From an uncultured beta proteobacterium (GTDB taxonomy: Bacteria > Pseudomonadota > Gammaproteobacteria > Burkholderiales > Burkholderiaceae_C), in the NCBI GenBank assembly GCA_903960915.1, contig CAJCCO010000087.1, positions 1-64,000 of the forward strand: a DNA stretch of 64,000 nt. The letters run 5' to 3'. Below the pieces are notes generated by a model, which searched no databases, was not told the DNA's origin, and was given only the letters and a program-made list of their open reading frames with translations. Both the position numbers and the translations under genes were made by a program. Positions 35,705-42,664 of this stretch are shown here, piece after piece; within the stretch, counting starts at the first letter, position 1; the number at the start of each line of letters is the position of its first letter.

Positions 35705-36112
35705 CGCGCGGGTCTCCAGGAGGTAAGGGCGGCGTGCCGTACGCACATGCCGTCTATCTTAGTGCCATGCCTGTGGAGCGCAGTACCGAACAACCCTGAG
35801 GCGCTGACACGTGCGAGACAGCCGAGGTGCCTGGTGCGCTGGCGCGCAAAAGTCACGCTGGCACGGCACCTTGAAGTCCTGAATGAATTTTTGCGCTGAG
35901 CCTCCAGTTTTTGTCAGACTCACTGCATCGGGTTCATTTTTTGGCCCGTGCACTCCCAAAACTTAGGCATTGGATCTACCTAAAAACAACAGGGCATTGG
36001 TGGGCATACCGTAGAATGACCCACATAAATTTGGTAACCATTCCATTAAAAAAATAGCCGGGGTGGCACAGCCAGCACCCCATCCCCAAACCTGTCACAC
36101 CGATTGCATGCC
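35705..36112. other. Intergenic region with one long-range palindrome
   Basis: About 400 bp without a convincing gene. It holds CGAGGTGCC (35824-35831) facing GGCACCTTG (35865-35873), a foldable pair, and GGGGTG/CACCCC (36060-36065 with 36076-36081) just before the outer-membrane protein gene. The latter half is AT-rich and probably carries that gene's promoter. A small RNA is possible but not supported further. Confidence 0.4.
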
Positions 36113-37234
36113 ATGAATTATTCTTTTATTTCGGCGCTCGTTTCCCGTTGTTTTTTGCTGGTCGCCACGGCCTTTTTGGCCACTACCGCGCAAGCCGCCG
36201 ATGGCTTGAAACTGCGCTTTCCCCTGACCGGCACGCTGGGCGGAGAAATTATTGCTCCTTTGAACAACCCCGGCCCCTTTATCAGCCTGATCTTCACCCA
36301 GGTTGAAGTCAGCAAGGCCACGGGCAGCGATGGCAACACCTTAACCTCCAGCCAAGCAGGGCTAACACCACCCAAAGACGTGTTGGGCGACGGCGTCTTG
36401 CGCAGCGCCAGCTACACCGCCACCGTCAAGACCGATGTCAAACAGTCGCAGTCCGTCGGCAACCTGGTACTGGGCCACTTGAGCCAAGAGGAGTACCTGG
36501 GCGGCCATCTGTCACTGATCGCCAACATCATGTTTTCTCGCATGAAGGTGACGACCAACGTGTCGGGCACCACGCCCACCTTGGGTACGTTTAGCCCGGC
36601 CATTCCTGCACCCTTCGCTGACCCTGTCCAGGCGGGTGCGCAAGCCGAATTTGCAGCCGGCTACCCCAGTGGCCTGGCGAGCCAATCTGCCGCAGCCACG
36701 GGCAGTGTGACCGACCTGGGCGACATGGAAATCACCGCCGCCTGGGTTCAGGCCAAAGACAATTTGAAGCTCATGGTGGGCGCCACACTGGCTTTACCCA
36801 CAGGCCAGTACAACAAAAACAAGGCCTACAACGTAGGTTTTGGCAACTACTACACCTTGCGCCCCGGCGTGGCCCTGGCCTACAAAGCCACCGACGCCCT
36901 GACCCTTGGCGTGCGCGCCAGCCTGGGCCTGAACAGCACCAACCAGGACAACCAGGTGCGCACCGGCAACTTTGCCGGCCTGGACCTGGCCGCGGCTTAC
37001 CTCACCCCCGTGGGCATCGTCGGCGCCAACCTTTTGAAAGTGGCGCAGTACCAGGACGACACCGGCGGTATCCTGGGCGCCAACCGCCTGAACGCCTCTG
37101 CCGGCGGCATCTTTTTTGCCAGCATGATCCCCGCCCTCAATACCGGCATCAACCTGTCGTACACGCAAATGCTGCAATCCCGCAACGCCATGAGCGCCAG
37201 GTTTTTTCAGGCTATTTTGACCAAGGCGTTTTAA
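36113..37234 (+). CDS. Outer-membrane beta-barrel protein (phenol-MetA-pathway family)
   Basis: A 373-aa protein with a signal peptide (SRCFLLVATAFLATTAQAADG, cleavage after about residue 30). The body has alternating strands and ends in phenylalanine, as outer-membrane barrels do. Blocks such as LMVGATLALPTGQYNKNK and NYYTLRPGVALAYKATDALTLGVRASLGLN resemble the 'MetA-pathway of phenol degradation' transporter family. The ATG at 36113 is preferred over the TTG at 36104. No linked catabolic genes identify its cargo. Confidence 0.75.
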   Translation: MNYSFISALVSRCFLLVATAFLATTAQAADGLKLRFPLTGTLGGEIIAPLNNPGPFISLIFTQVEVSKATGSDGNTLTSSQAGLTPPKDVLGDGVLRSASYTATVKTDVKQSQSVGNLVLGHLSQEEYLGGHLSLIANIMFSRMKVTTNVSGTTPTLGTFSPAIPAPFADPVQAGAQAEFAAGYPSGLASQSAAATGSVTDLGDMEITAAWVQAKDNLKLMVGATLALPTGQYNKNKAYNVGFGNYYTLRPGVALAYKATDALTLGVRASLGLNSTNQDNQVRTGNFAGLDLAAAYLTPVGIVGANLLKVAQYQDDTGGILGANRLNASAGGIFFASMIPALNTGINLSYTQMLQSRNAMSARFFQAILTKAF

Positions 37235-37256
37235 GGGGAAGGGGCAATCCCACAAC

Positions 37257-37286
37257 CCCGTCATTGCGAGCGAAGCGCGGCAATCC
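37257..37286. repeat. REP-like dispersed repeat
   Basis: The sequence CCCGTCATTGCGAGCGAAGCG and its following GCGGCAATCC form the widespread interspersed palindromic repeat whose ends ATTGC and GCAAT pair. In the minus frame it encodes the tell-tale LPRFARND string seen in spurious ORFs of many genomes. It lies 22 bp after the outer-membrane gene. Confidence 0.7.
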
Positions 37287-37299
37287 ATGCAGTTGGCTT

Positions 37300-37472
37300 C
37301 CCACCTTGGGCGGCCAGGCCAAGCGGACTTTAGGTGGCTCGGGCGCATTGGCCACGAAGCGGCCTTCGTCAGTAATGACCCAAACGGCGCGCGACTTGGT
37401 GAAATAGCCACGCTTAACCAACCCCGCAGAAGCAAACGCGAAGATAGAGCGCCAGCGCGTGTTGCCGTTGTC
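37300..37472 (-). pseudogene. Winged-helix fragment, decayed
   Basis: In one minus-strand frame this stretch encodes about 55 residues including NTRWRSIFAFASAGLVKRG and VWVITDEGR. This looks like the end of a winged-helix domain of the kind at the N-terminus of Mrr-type restriction proteins. There is no start codon, no upstream part and no downstream nuclease; the frame runs into the REP-like repeat. I read it as a remnant, left when a larger gene was lost. The resemblance is by eye only. Confidence 0.4.
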
Positions 37473-37483
37473 GCAGTCATTTT

Positions 37484-38392
37484 TTATTTAAGTAAGTCTT
37501 TGATGCGGTCCATCACTTTCAACGCGCTTGCCTCCAACCTGGAGAAGGCAAACCACTTGCTGCCCAGGTCTTTCAATGAAGCGCCCAAGTGGTAGACCAG
37601 GCTTCCATCCAGAATCAAGAAGCGGTCGTGGCTCAGTGAAAACTCAATAGCCCGGATTGGCGGGTATTGGGCGTTGTGTCGGTTGAGGTCGTTTTGCAAT
37701 GAGGGTGAGATTTTTTTGCAAAGTAGGGTGGCAGTGACACCCGCTGCACGCTTGTTGAGTTGGTCCAGTACGCGGTCATCTACGTAGTTGTCAATCAATA
37801 CTACCGAGTGCGTTGCTTGACGCAACAGGTCGCTGACAAAGCGGTAGGCATCAAAAATTTGTCCTTCAAAGAACACGCCCTGCGTGGGTTCAATATTGTT
37901 TTTTTCGGCCAGTTCTCTGAACACTTTTTCAAATTGGGTCTGGGTGTCTTTTGCCAGCGCCATTTGCTGCAATTCCAGTGAGCTCATCCGCTGCATCAAG
38001 GTGTTGTTGGTTTGAATGAATTGCCGCATGGCGACAAAGGCATTCATGATGGAGATGCTGGTTCTGATGGCGGTATCGCTGCGCAATACAGCTGACAGCA
38101 TGGCCACGCCCTGCTCTGTAAACGCATGGGGCAGCGTAGTGGAGTGTTTGAGCCTCTTGAACCGGTCACAGTTTGTGACCAGTTCGTCTTTTTCTTCCTG
38201 GTTGAGCTGAAATTTAAAGCCTTCGGGGAAGCGTTCAATGTTGCGTTGAACAGCCTGGTTGAGCGCTTTTGTGGTGACGCCGTAAAGCGCGGCCAAGTCA
38301 GCATCGACCAGCACAGGCTTAGATCTGAGTGTCAGGATGAGGTCGTTGACGGGTTCGCCCCCAGTCTTGGCCAATGTGCGTGTTTTAGTCAT
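37484..38392 (-). CDS. ORF6N-domain protein with phospholipase-D-like C-terminal half
   Basis: A 302-aa protein. Residues 15-100 form an ORF6N domain (SKPVLVDADLAALYGVTTKALNQAVQRNIERFP), a DNA-binding module of phages and mobile elements related to KilA-N. A coiled-coil-like middle follows (about 115-165). The C-terminal half has a region resembling a single phospholipase-D motif, His255-x-Arg257-x4-Asp262 (HDRFLILD), with Arg in place of Lys. It is common as an accessory gene in bacterial genomes. The start has a GGGGGA site. It lies beside a gene remnant and a REP-like repeat, which suggests a variable locus. Confidence 0.8.
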   Translation of the reverse strand: MTKTRTLAKTGGEPVNDLILTLRSKPVLVDADLAALYGVTTKALNQAVQRNIERFPEGFKFQLNQEEKDELVTNCDRFKRLKHSTTLPHAFTEQGVAMLSAVLRSDTAIRTSISIMNAFVAMRQFIQTNNTLMQRMSSLELQQMALAKDTQTQFEKVFRELAEKNNIEPTQGVFFEGQIFDAYRFVSDLLRQATHSVVLIDNYVDDRVLDQLNKRAAGVTATLLCKKISPSLQNDLNRHNAQYPPIRAIEFSLSHDRFLILDGSLVYHLGASLKDLGSKWFAFSRLEASALKVMDRIKDLLK

Positions 38393-38696
38393 GCCAATTC
38401 CCCCACGTTGACATCTGCTTGTTTAAAGTGGGCATAGGTGTCACGCGGTTAAGCCCCTGGTGGTGTGCATGTGCATGTGGCCTCCCTGGCCGTCGCCAAC
38501 GCAGTACGTTGGAACGATTTTTTTATGTGTAAGTGGCAAATACTAGGGGTAAAAGTAGTTGCTTTGGCAATGCTTGAAAAATATTTAATGGGCTTGGTCG
38601 CCAGCTTTGGCGATGGCTTTCTTTGTTACGCTCAAGCCTTCGCGCCAAGCAGCTTTCGGACAAGACTCGTCCAACATTCCAGACCCCAGATTCGCC
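38393..38696. other. Divergent intergenic region
   Basis: About 300 bp between the ORF6N gene and the SRAP gene. The centre (38515-38590) is AT-rich and likely holds the SRAP promoter. I see no clear -35/-10 pair, LexA box or ORF. The in-frame extension of the SRAP ORF to 38607 is not conserved. Confidence 0.4.
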
Positions 38697-39383
38697 ATGT
38701 GCAGCCACTACGAAGCCGTTAAAAATCCGCAAACCTTGAAGACACGGTTTGGCGTGGCGCCGCCGTCTGATTTGGGACGGGGGGACATGTGGCCGGGGTA
38801 TTTGGGGCCGTTTGTGCGCAGTCATCCGCAGGCCAGGGTGGGCGACGAGGCGGTGCCTGCGCGTGAGGCGCTGCTGGGCGCTTTTGGTTTGGTGCCACCG
38901 TGGGCCAAAGACGCCACGATGTCTCGCCACACCTACAACGCCCGCAGCGAGACCGTGGCGCAGAAACCCAGTTTCAGCGCGGCCTGGCGCGAGGCCCGCC
39001 ACTGCCTCATTGCTGCCGAGGCGTTTTACGAACCGGACTGGCGCAGTGGCAAAGCCATCTCTACCCGCATTGCCCGCGCCGACGGCCAGCCCATGGGCAT
39101 TGCCGGTTTGTGGGAGCGTTGGAAGAGCCCGCAAGGCGCGGTGTTACATAGCTTCACCATGCTGACCGTCAACGCGGATGCGCACCCATTGATGCGCCAC
39201 TTTCACAAGCCGCAAGATGAAAAACGCATGGTGGTGGTGTTGCCGGAAGACCGCTATGGCGACTGGCTGGAAGCTACGGCTGCGCAGAGCGCCAGCTTCT
39301 TGACCCTGTACCCCGCGCAAGATTTGGTGACGCAGGCACCTGAGCCACTTGAGCCACCTGAAGCAGCCCCGGGCTTGTTTTAG
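38697..39383 (+). CDS. SOS response-associated peptidase (SRAP, YedK family)
   Basis: A 228-aa SRAP domain protein that crosslinks to abasic sites in single-stranded DNA. Cys2 (MCSHYEA), exposed after Met removal, is the DNA-crosslinking residue, which fixes the start at 38697. Other active-site candidates are Asn81 (YNARSE), Glu112 (AFYEP) and His170 (RHFHKP). The family length is as expected. Confidence 0.92.
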   Translation: MCSHYEAVKNPQTLKTRFGVAPPSDLGRGDMWPGYLGPFVRSHPQARVGDEAVPAREALLGAFGLVPPWAKDATMSRHTYNARSETVAQKPSFSAAWREARHCLIAAEAFYEPDWRSGKAISTRIARADGQPMGIAGLWERWKSPQGAVLHSFTMLTVNADAHPLMRHFHKPQDEKRMVVVLPEDRYGDWLEATAAQSASFLTLYPAQDLVTQAPEPLEPPEAAPGLF

Positions 39384-39411
39384 TCTTGGCGAATTGAACC
39401 CGCAGTGGGGT

Positions 39412-39939
39412 TCAAAACTTGTACTGCAGGGTGACTTTGGTCACGTCCAAACCGGCAGAGGAGCCAGTGAGGGCAGCGTTGGACACGTGGTAGTAACCCA
39501 TGCCGGCAGACAGCTCTTTACTGATGGGCAGCAGCACGTCAAAGCCAGTGCGGAACTGGATGAGTTCTTTGCTGTTGAAGGTATTGCCCAATTGGCTTTG
39601 GTACAGCACCGGTCCGATAAAGGGGGTGACCTGGACCGGGCCGAGTGTGTAGTCTTTGCGCACGCCCACACCCACGTAGCCCGCACCATCCACCGAGGCC
39701 CCCACAACATACAAGGGCTTGAAGCGCCAGCCGATCTCGGTTTCTGGCCGGTACTCCAGGGTGAAGATGCCGTCCTGGCCCACCGTGCCTTTTTTGGGGT
39801 CGTTACGCCCCAGAGAAAGTTGCCACAAGCTGGGCGGTGTGCCGGTCACGCTGGGGCTGGCAGGCGGTGGATCAAAGGCGATCATAGAGCCGCCCACAAT
39901 GGCCACGTAAACAGCGTAAGTTAGACCGAAAGGTGCCAT
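39412..39939 (-). CDS. PagL-like lipid A 3-O-deacylase
   Basis: A 175-aa protein with an outer-membrane barrel pattern ending in YKF. The active-site motif His151-x-Ser153-Asn (YYHVSNAAL) matches PagL, which removes the 3-O acyl chain of lipid A. The YVGVGVRKDYTLGPVQVTPFIGPVLYQ block fits the barrel. The N-terminus (APFGLTYAVYVAIVGGS) is hydrophobic but lacks the basic residues of a normal signal peptide, and no Shine-Dalgarno is visible, so the true start may differ. Confidence 0.75.
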   Translation of the reverse strand: MAPFGLTYAVYVAIVGGSMIAFDPPPASPSVTGTPPSLWQLSLGRNDPKKGTVGQDGIFTLEYRPETEIGWRFKPLYVVGASVDGAGYVGVGVRKDYTLGPVQVTPFIGPVLYQSQLGNTFNSKELIQFRTGFDVLLPISKELSAGMGYYHVSNAALTGSSAGLDVTKVTLQYKF

Positions 39940-40090
39940 GTGATTTCTACTTAATTTGGGGGGTGAATCTGCTTGACAGCCCAGTGCGGCAAGGGATGAT
40001 TTTTCTCAAAGAACTTTAACATAGGGGGTATCTCGCCCGGGCTCGTGGCCACCTGGCGGCCCCGACAAGCCTCTAATTTAAGATAGGGCC

Positions 40091-40930
40091 ATGACACATC
40101 CCTCAAGATTCTGGGCTGACCGCTCCACCCAAGACTTTGCCCAGCGCCTGCACAGCGGCCAGGCAGCGCACACCATCGCGGTGCTGCCGGTGGCCGCTAC
40201 CGAGCAGCACGGCCCGCATTTGCCCTTGAGTGTGGACACCGTGCTGGTGGACGGCGTGGTGGCTGCGGCCTTGCCGCATTTAGCCGCAGACTTGGACGTG
40301 CTGTTTTTACCCACGCAAACCGTAGGTCTGAGCCCCGAGCATGCGCGCTTTGCTGGCACGCTCACGCTCAAAGCCGAGACTATTTTGCGGCTCTGGACCG
40401 ACATTGGCGAGTCAGTGGCGGCTGCGGGTATCAAGAAGCTGGTGCTCTTTAATTCACACGGCGGGCAGGTCAGCGTGATGGACCTGGTGGCGCGTGACCT
40501 GCGCGCCCGACTGGACCTGCTGGTGTACAGCGTGAGCTGGTTTAACTTGCCGCTGCTGGATGCGCAGGGGCAGGACGTGAATGCCCAATTTGGTGCCCAG
40601 GAGCAGCGTTTTGGCATTCATGCCGGCGATGTGGAAACCTCCATGATGCTGGCCTTGAAGCCCGAGCTGGTGAACATGGCGCAGGCGCAAAATTTTCATT
40701 CCAGCGCGCAAGACCGGGCGGCACAGTTTGCGATTTTGGGCAATGGCAAAAGCGCCAAGCTGGGCTGGCAAACGCAGGACTACAACGCCTCGGGCGCTGT
40801 GGGTAACGCAGCCGCAGCCACCGCAGACAAGGGCCAGGCGCTGGTGCAAGCGGCTGGCTTGGGCTTGGCGCGTTTGCTCGCCGAGGTGCACGCGCTGCCC
40901 TTGAGCACGCTGGTCGCTCGCCCTCAATGA
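40091..40930 (+). CDS. Creatininase-family amidohydrolase
   Basis: A 279-aa metal-dependent amidohydrolase. Metal ligands are suggested by EQHGPHLPLSVD near residues 38-49, NSHGG near 118-122 and HAGDVETS near 177-184. The family includes creatininase, mycofactocin protease MftE and riboflavin-pathway formamide hydrolases. The substrate here is open. The stop overlaps the DMT transporter start (ATGA), so the two are probably coupled. Confidence 0.88.
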   Translation: MTHPSRFWADRSTQDFAQRLHSGQAAHTIAVLPVAATEQHGPHLPLSVDTVLVDGVVAAALPHLAADLDVLFLPTQTVGLSPEHARFAGTLTLKAETILRLWTDIGESVAAAGIKKLVLFNSHGGQVSVMDLVARDLRARLDLLVYSVSWFNLPLLDAQGQDVNAQFGAQEQRFGIHAGDVETSMMLALKPELVNMAQAQNFHSSAQDRAAQFAILGNGKSAKLGWQTQDYNASGAVGNAAAATADKGQALVQAAGLGLARLLAEVHALPLSTLVARPQ

Positions 40931-41823
40931 TCTTTTCCTACGACTGGCTGGCGCTTGGCGCGGCCGCTTGCTGGGCCAGCAGCAGTATCTTGTCGGTCTC
41001 GCCGGCCCGGCATCTGGGGGCATTTGCGTTCTCCCGCTGGCGCATGTTTCTGGTGGCGCTGATTCTCTGGGGAATTACCTTGCTCGCGGGCACCTGGCAG
41101 TCGCTGCCGCTGTCGTCCTGGGGCATGATGGCCTTGAGTGGTTTGGTGGGCATTTTTGTAGGCGATACCGCCTTGTTTGCCGCTATGAACCGCCTGGGGC
41201 CGCGCCGCACCGGTGTGCTGTTTGCCACCCACGCGGTGTTTGGCGCCTTGTTGGGCGTTTGGGTGTTGGGCGAGCGCATGAATCTGCAGGCCGCACTGGG
41301 CGGGGCCCTCACCGTGGCAGGCGTGATGACCGCCGTATTGCTGGGCAAGCGCAAGGAAGATGACCACGCCTGGGAAGCCGACCGGGGCCATGTGGGCTTG
41401 GGCGTCGCGCTGGCCTTGGTGGCGGCGGCGTGCCAGGCTTTGGGCTCGTTCATTGCCAAGCCCTTGATGACGGCAGACGTTGACCCCATGACGGCTTCTG
41501 CCGTGCGCGTGACGGCGGGCAGCCTCGCGCACTGGGTGATTTTTTGGCTGGGCTTTGCGGTGGCCAAGCCGCACCAACCGGGCAATTTTCGCGTGCTGGC
41601 GCAAACCGCCTTGAACGGCTTCTTGGGCATGGGCGTGGGCATGTCACTGGTGCTGCTGGCCTTGAAAAAGGGCGATGTCAGCACGGTGGCGATTCTCTCG
41701 TCGGTGTCGCCGGTGCTGGTGTTGCCACTGCTCTGGCTTTATCTGCGCCGCCCCCCCGCGCCAGGTGCCTGGCTGGGCGCTGGGATGACGGTGCTGGGCA
41801 CGGCGCTGATCTTGCTGCGCTAG
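40927..41823 (+). CDS. DMT-superfamily (EamA) transporter
   Basis: A 298-aa inner-membrane protein with ten hydrophobic segments and two EamA repeats. The first repeat has LGPRRTGVLFATHAVFGALLGVWVLGE and the second VSTVAILSSVSPVLVLPLLWLYLRR. It is translationally coupled to the creatininase-family gene and may export its product or a related amine. Confidence 0.88.
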   Translation: MIFSYDWLALGAAACWASSSILSVSPARHLGAFAFSRWRMFLVALILWGITLLAGTWQSLPLSSWGMMALSGLVGIFVGDTALFAAMNRLGPRRTGVLFATHAVFGALLGVWVLGERMNLQAALGGALTVAGVMTAVLLGKRKEDDHAWEADRGHVGLGVALALVAAACQALGSFIAKPLMTADVDPMTASAVRVTAGSLAHWVIFWLGFAVAKPHQPGNFRVLAQTALNGFLGMGVGMSLVLLALKKGDVSTVAILSSVSPVLVLPLLWLYLRRPPAPGAWLGAGMTVLGTALILLR

Positions 41824-41874
41824 GGTACGGCTGCCCCTAGGGCTGTCATGCCAGTCTCGTCACTCTTGTCGCTC

Positions 41875-42543
41875 TTACGCGTAGGTTTGCCAGCTGGCGT
41901 ATTCCGTGGCGTCCAGGTGGGCCAAGGTATTGAAGGTTTGCAGGGTGTGGCGCTTGGGGTTGAAAGCAAATTCAGTTACAGCGCTGTTGCGCAGGCGCAG
42001 GTTGAGTTCAATCGTCGTTTCCGGGGTGGTTTTCAGCACGTGGCCCACAGCGGTAGAAATGGGGCCGCCGCTGGAGACCAGCAGCACGTGGCCTTCGCAG
42101 TTTTTTCGCACATGGTCCAGCGCGCTGGAAACGCCTTGCACAAACTCGGGGTAGCTGGGCATGCCTTGTGGGCTCACCACGCCGTTCATCCATTGCGTGA
42201 GGCCGTCGCGTAGCAGCCTGAAGTGGTGGCGGTACATCTCGGGGGTGTCGGCTTTTTCAAGGGGCAGCGGGTGGATGGCGGCAATGACGGCTTCGCTGTC
42301 GTATTCGTTCAGGCCGGGCCAGGCCAGCGCGGCCAACTCGGTGCCCATGCCGCGGTTGATTCCCGCCAGGGTTTGCTGATGGCGGCGCAGCGTGCCGCTC
42401 AGCACGTGGTCAAACACCAGCCCTTTGTGTTTGAAATATTCGCCCAGGCGCACACTTTGTTGCTCGCCCATGGGGCTGAGTTGATCGTAATCTGCAGCGC
42501 CAAATGAAGCCTGGCCGTGGCGTACTAAGTAGAGGGTGCCCAT
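41875..42543 (-). CDS. Histidine phosphatase family protein lacking the second histidine
   Basis: A 222-aa phosphoglycerate-mutase-like protein. The nucleophile motif LVRHG (His9) is intact and ATG 42543 gives the family N-terminus MGTLYLVRHG. The second catalytic His, expected at VxHGG, is replaced by Ser158 (VSSGGPIS). Variants like this occur in a subfamily, so catalysis may be altered rather than lost. It converges with the DMT gene and diverges from the oxoprolinase gene. Confidence 0.82.
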   Translation of the reverse strand: MGTLYLVRHGQASFGAADYDQLSPMGEQQSVRLGEYFKHKGLVFDHVLSGTLRRHQQTLAGINRGMGTELAALAWPGLNEYDSEAVIAAIHPLPLEKADTPEMYRHHFRLLRDGLTQWMNGVVSPQGMPSYPEFVQGVSSALDHVRKNCEGHVLLVSSGGPISTAVGHVLKTTPETTIELNLRLRNSAVTEFAFNPKRHTLQTFNTLAHLDATEYASWQTYA

Positions 42544-42664
42544 GGGCCGGATTTTGCGGAGTAGGGCCGTGAATTTCTGTCCCGGTTGTGACCTGCGGGC
42601 GGGGATTTTGTAGCGTGCGCGACAGCTCGGCAGGCCGGCAGGGGGTGGATTCCTACAATGGCGC

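Noticed and set aside
35759-35959. Small minus ORF (66 codons) in the gap after the hydroxylase gene
   Set aside because: No ribosome site, no family resemblance, and it lies across a palindromic noncoding segment.
37212-37421. Minus ORF of 69 codons presented as a gene
   Set aside because: Its end is the LPRFARND translation of a REP-like repeat. The upstream part is better read as a decayed winged-helix fragment without a start codon.
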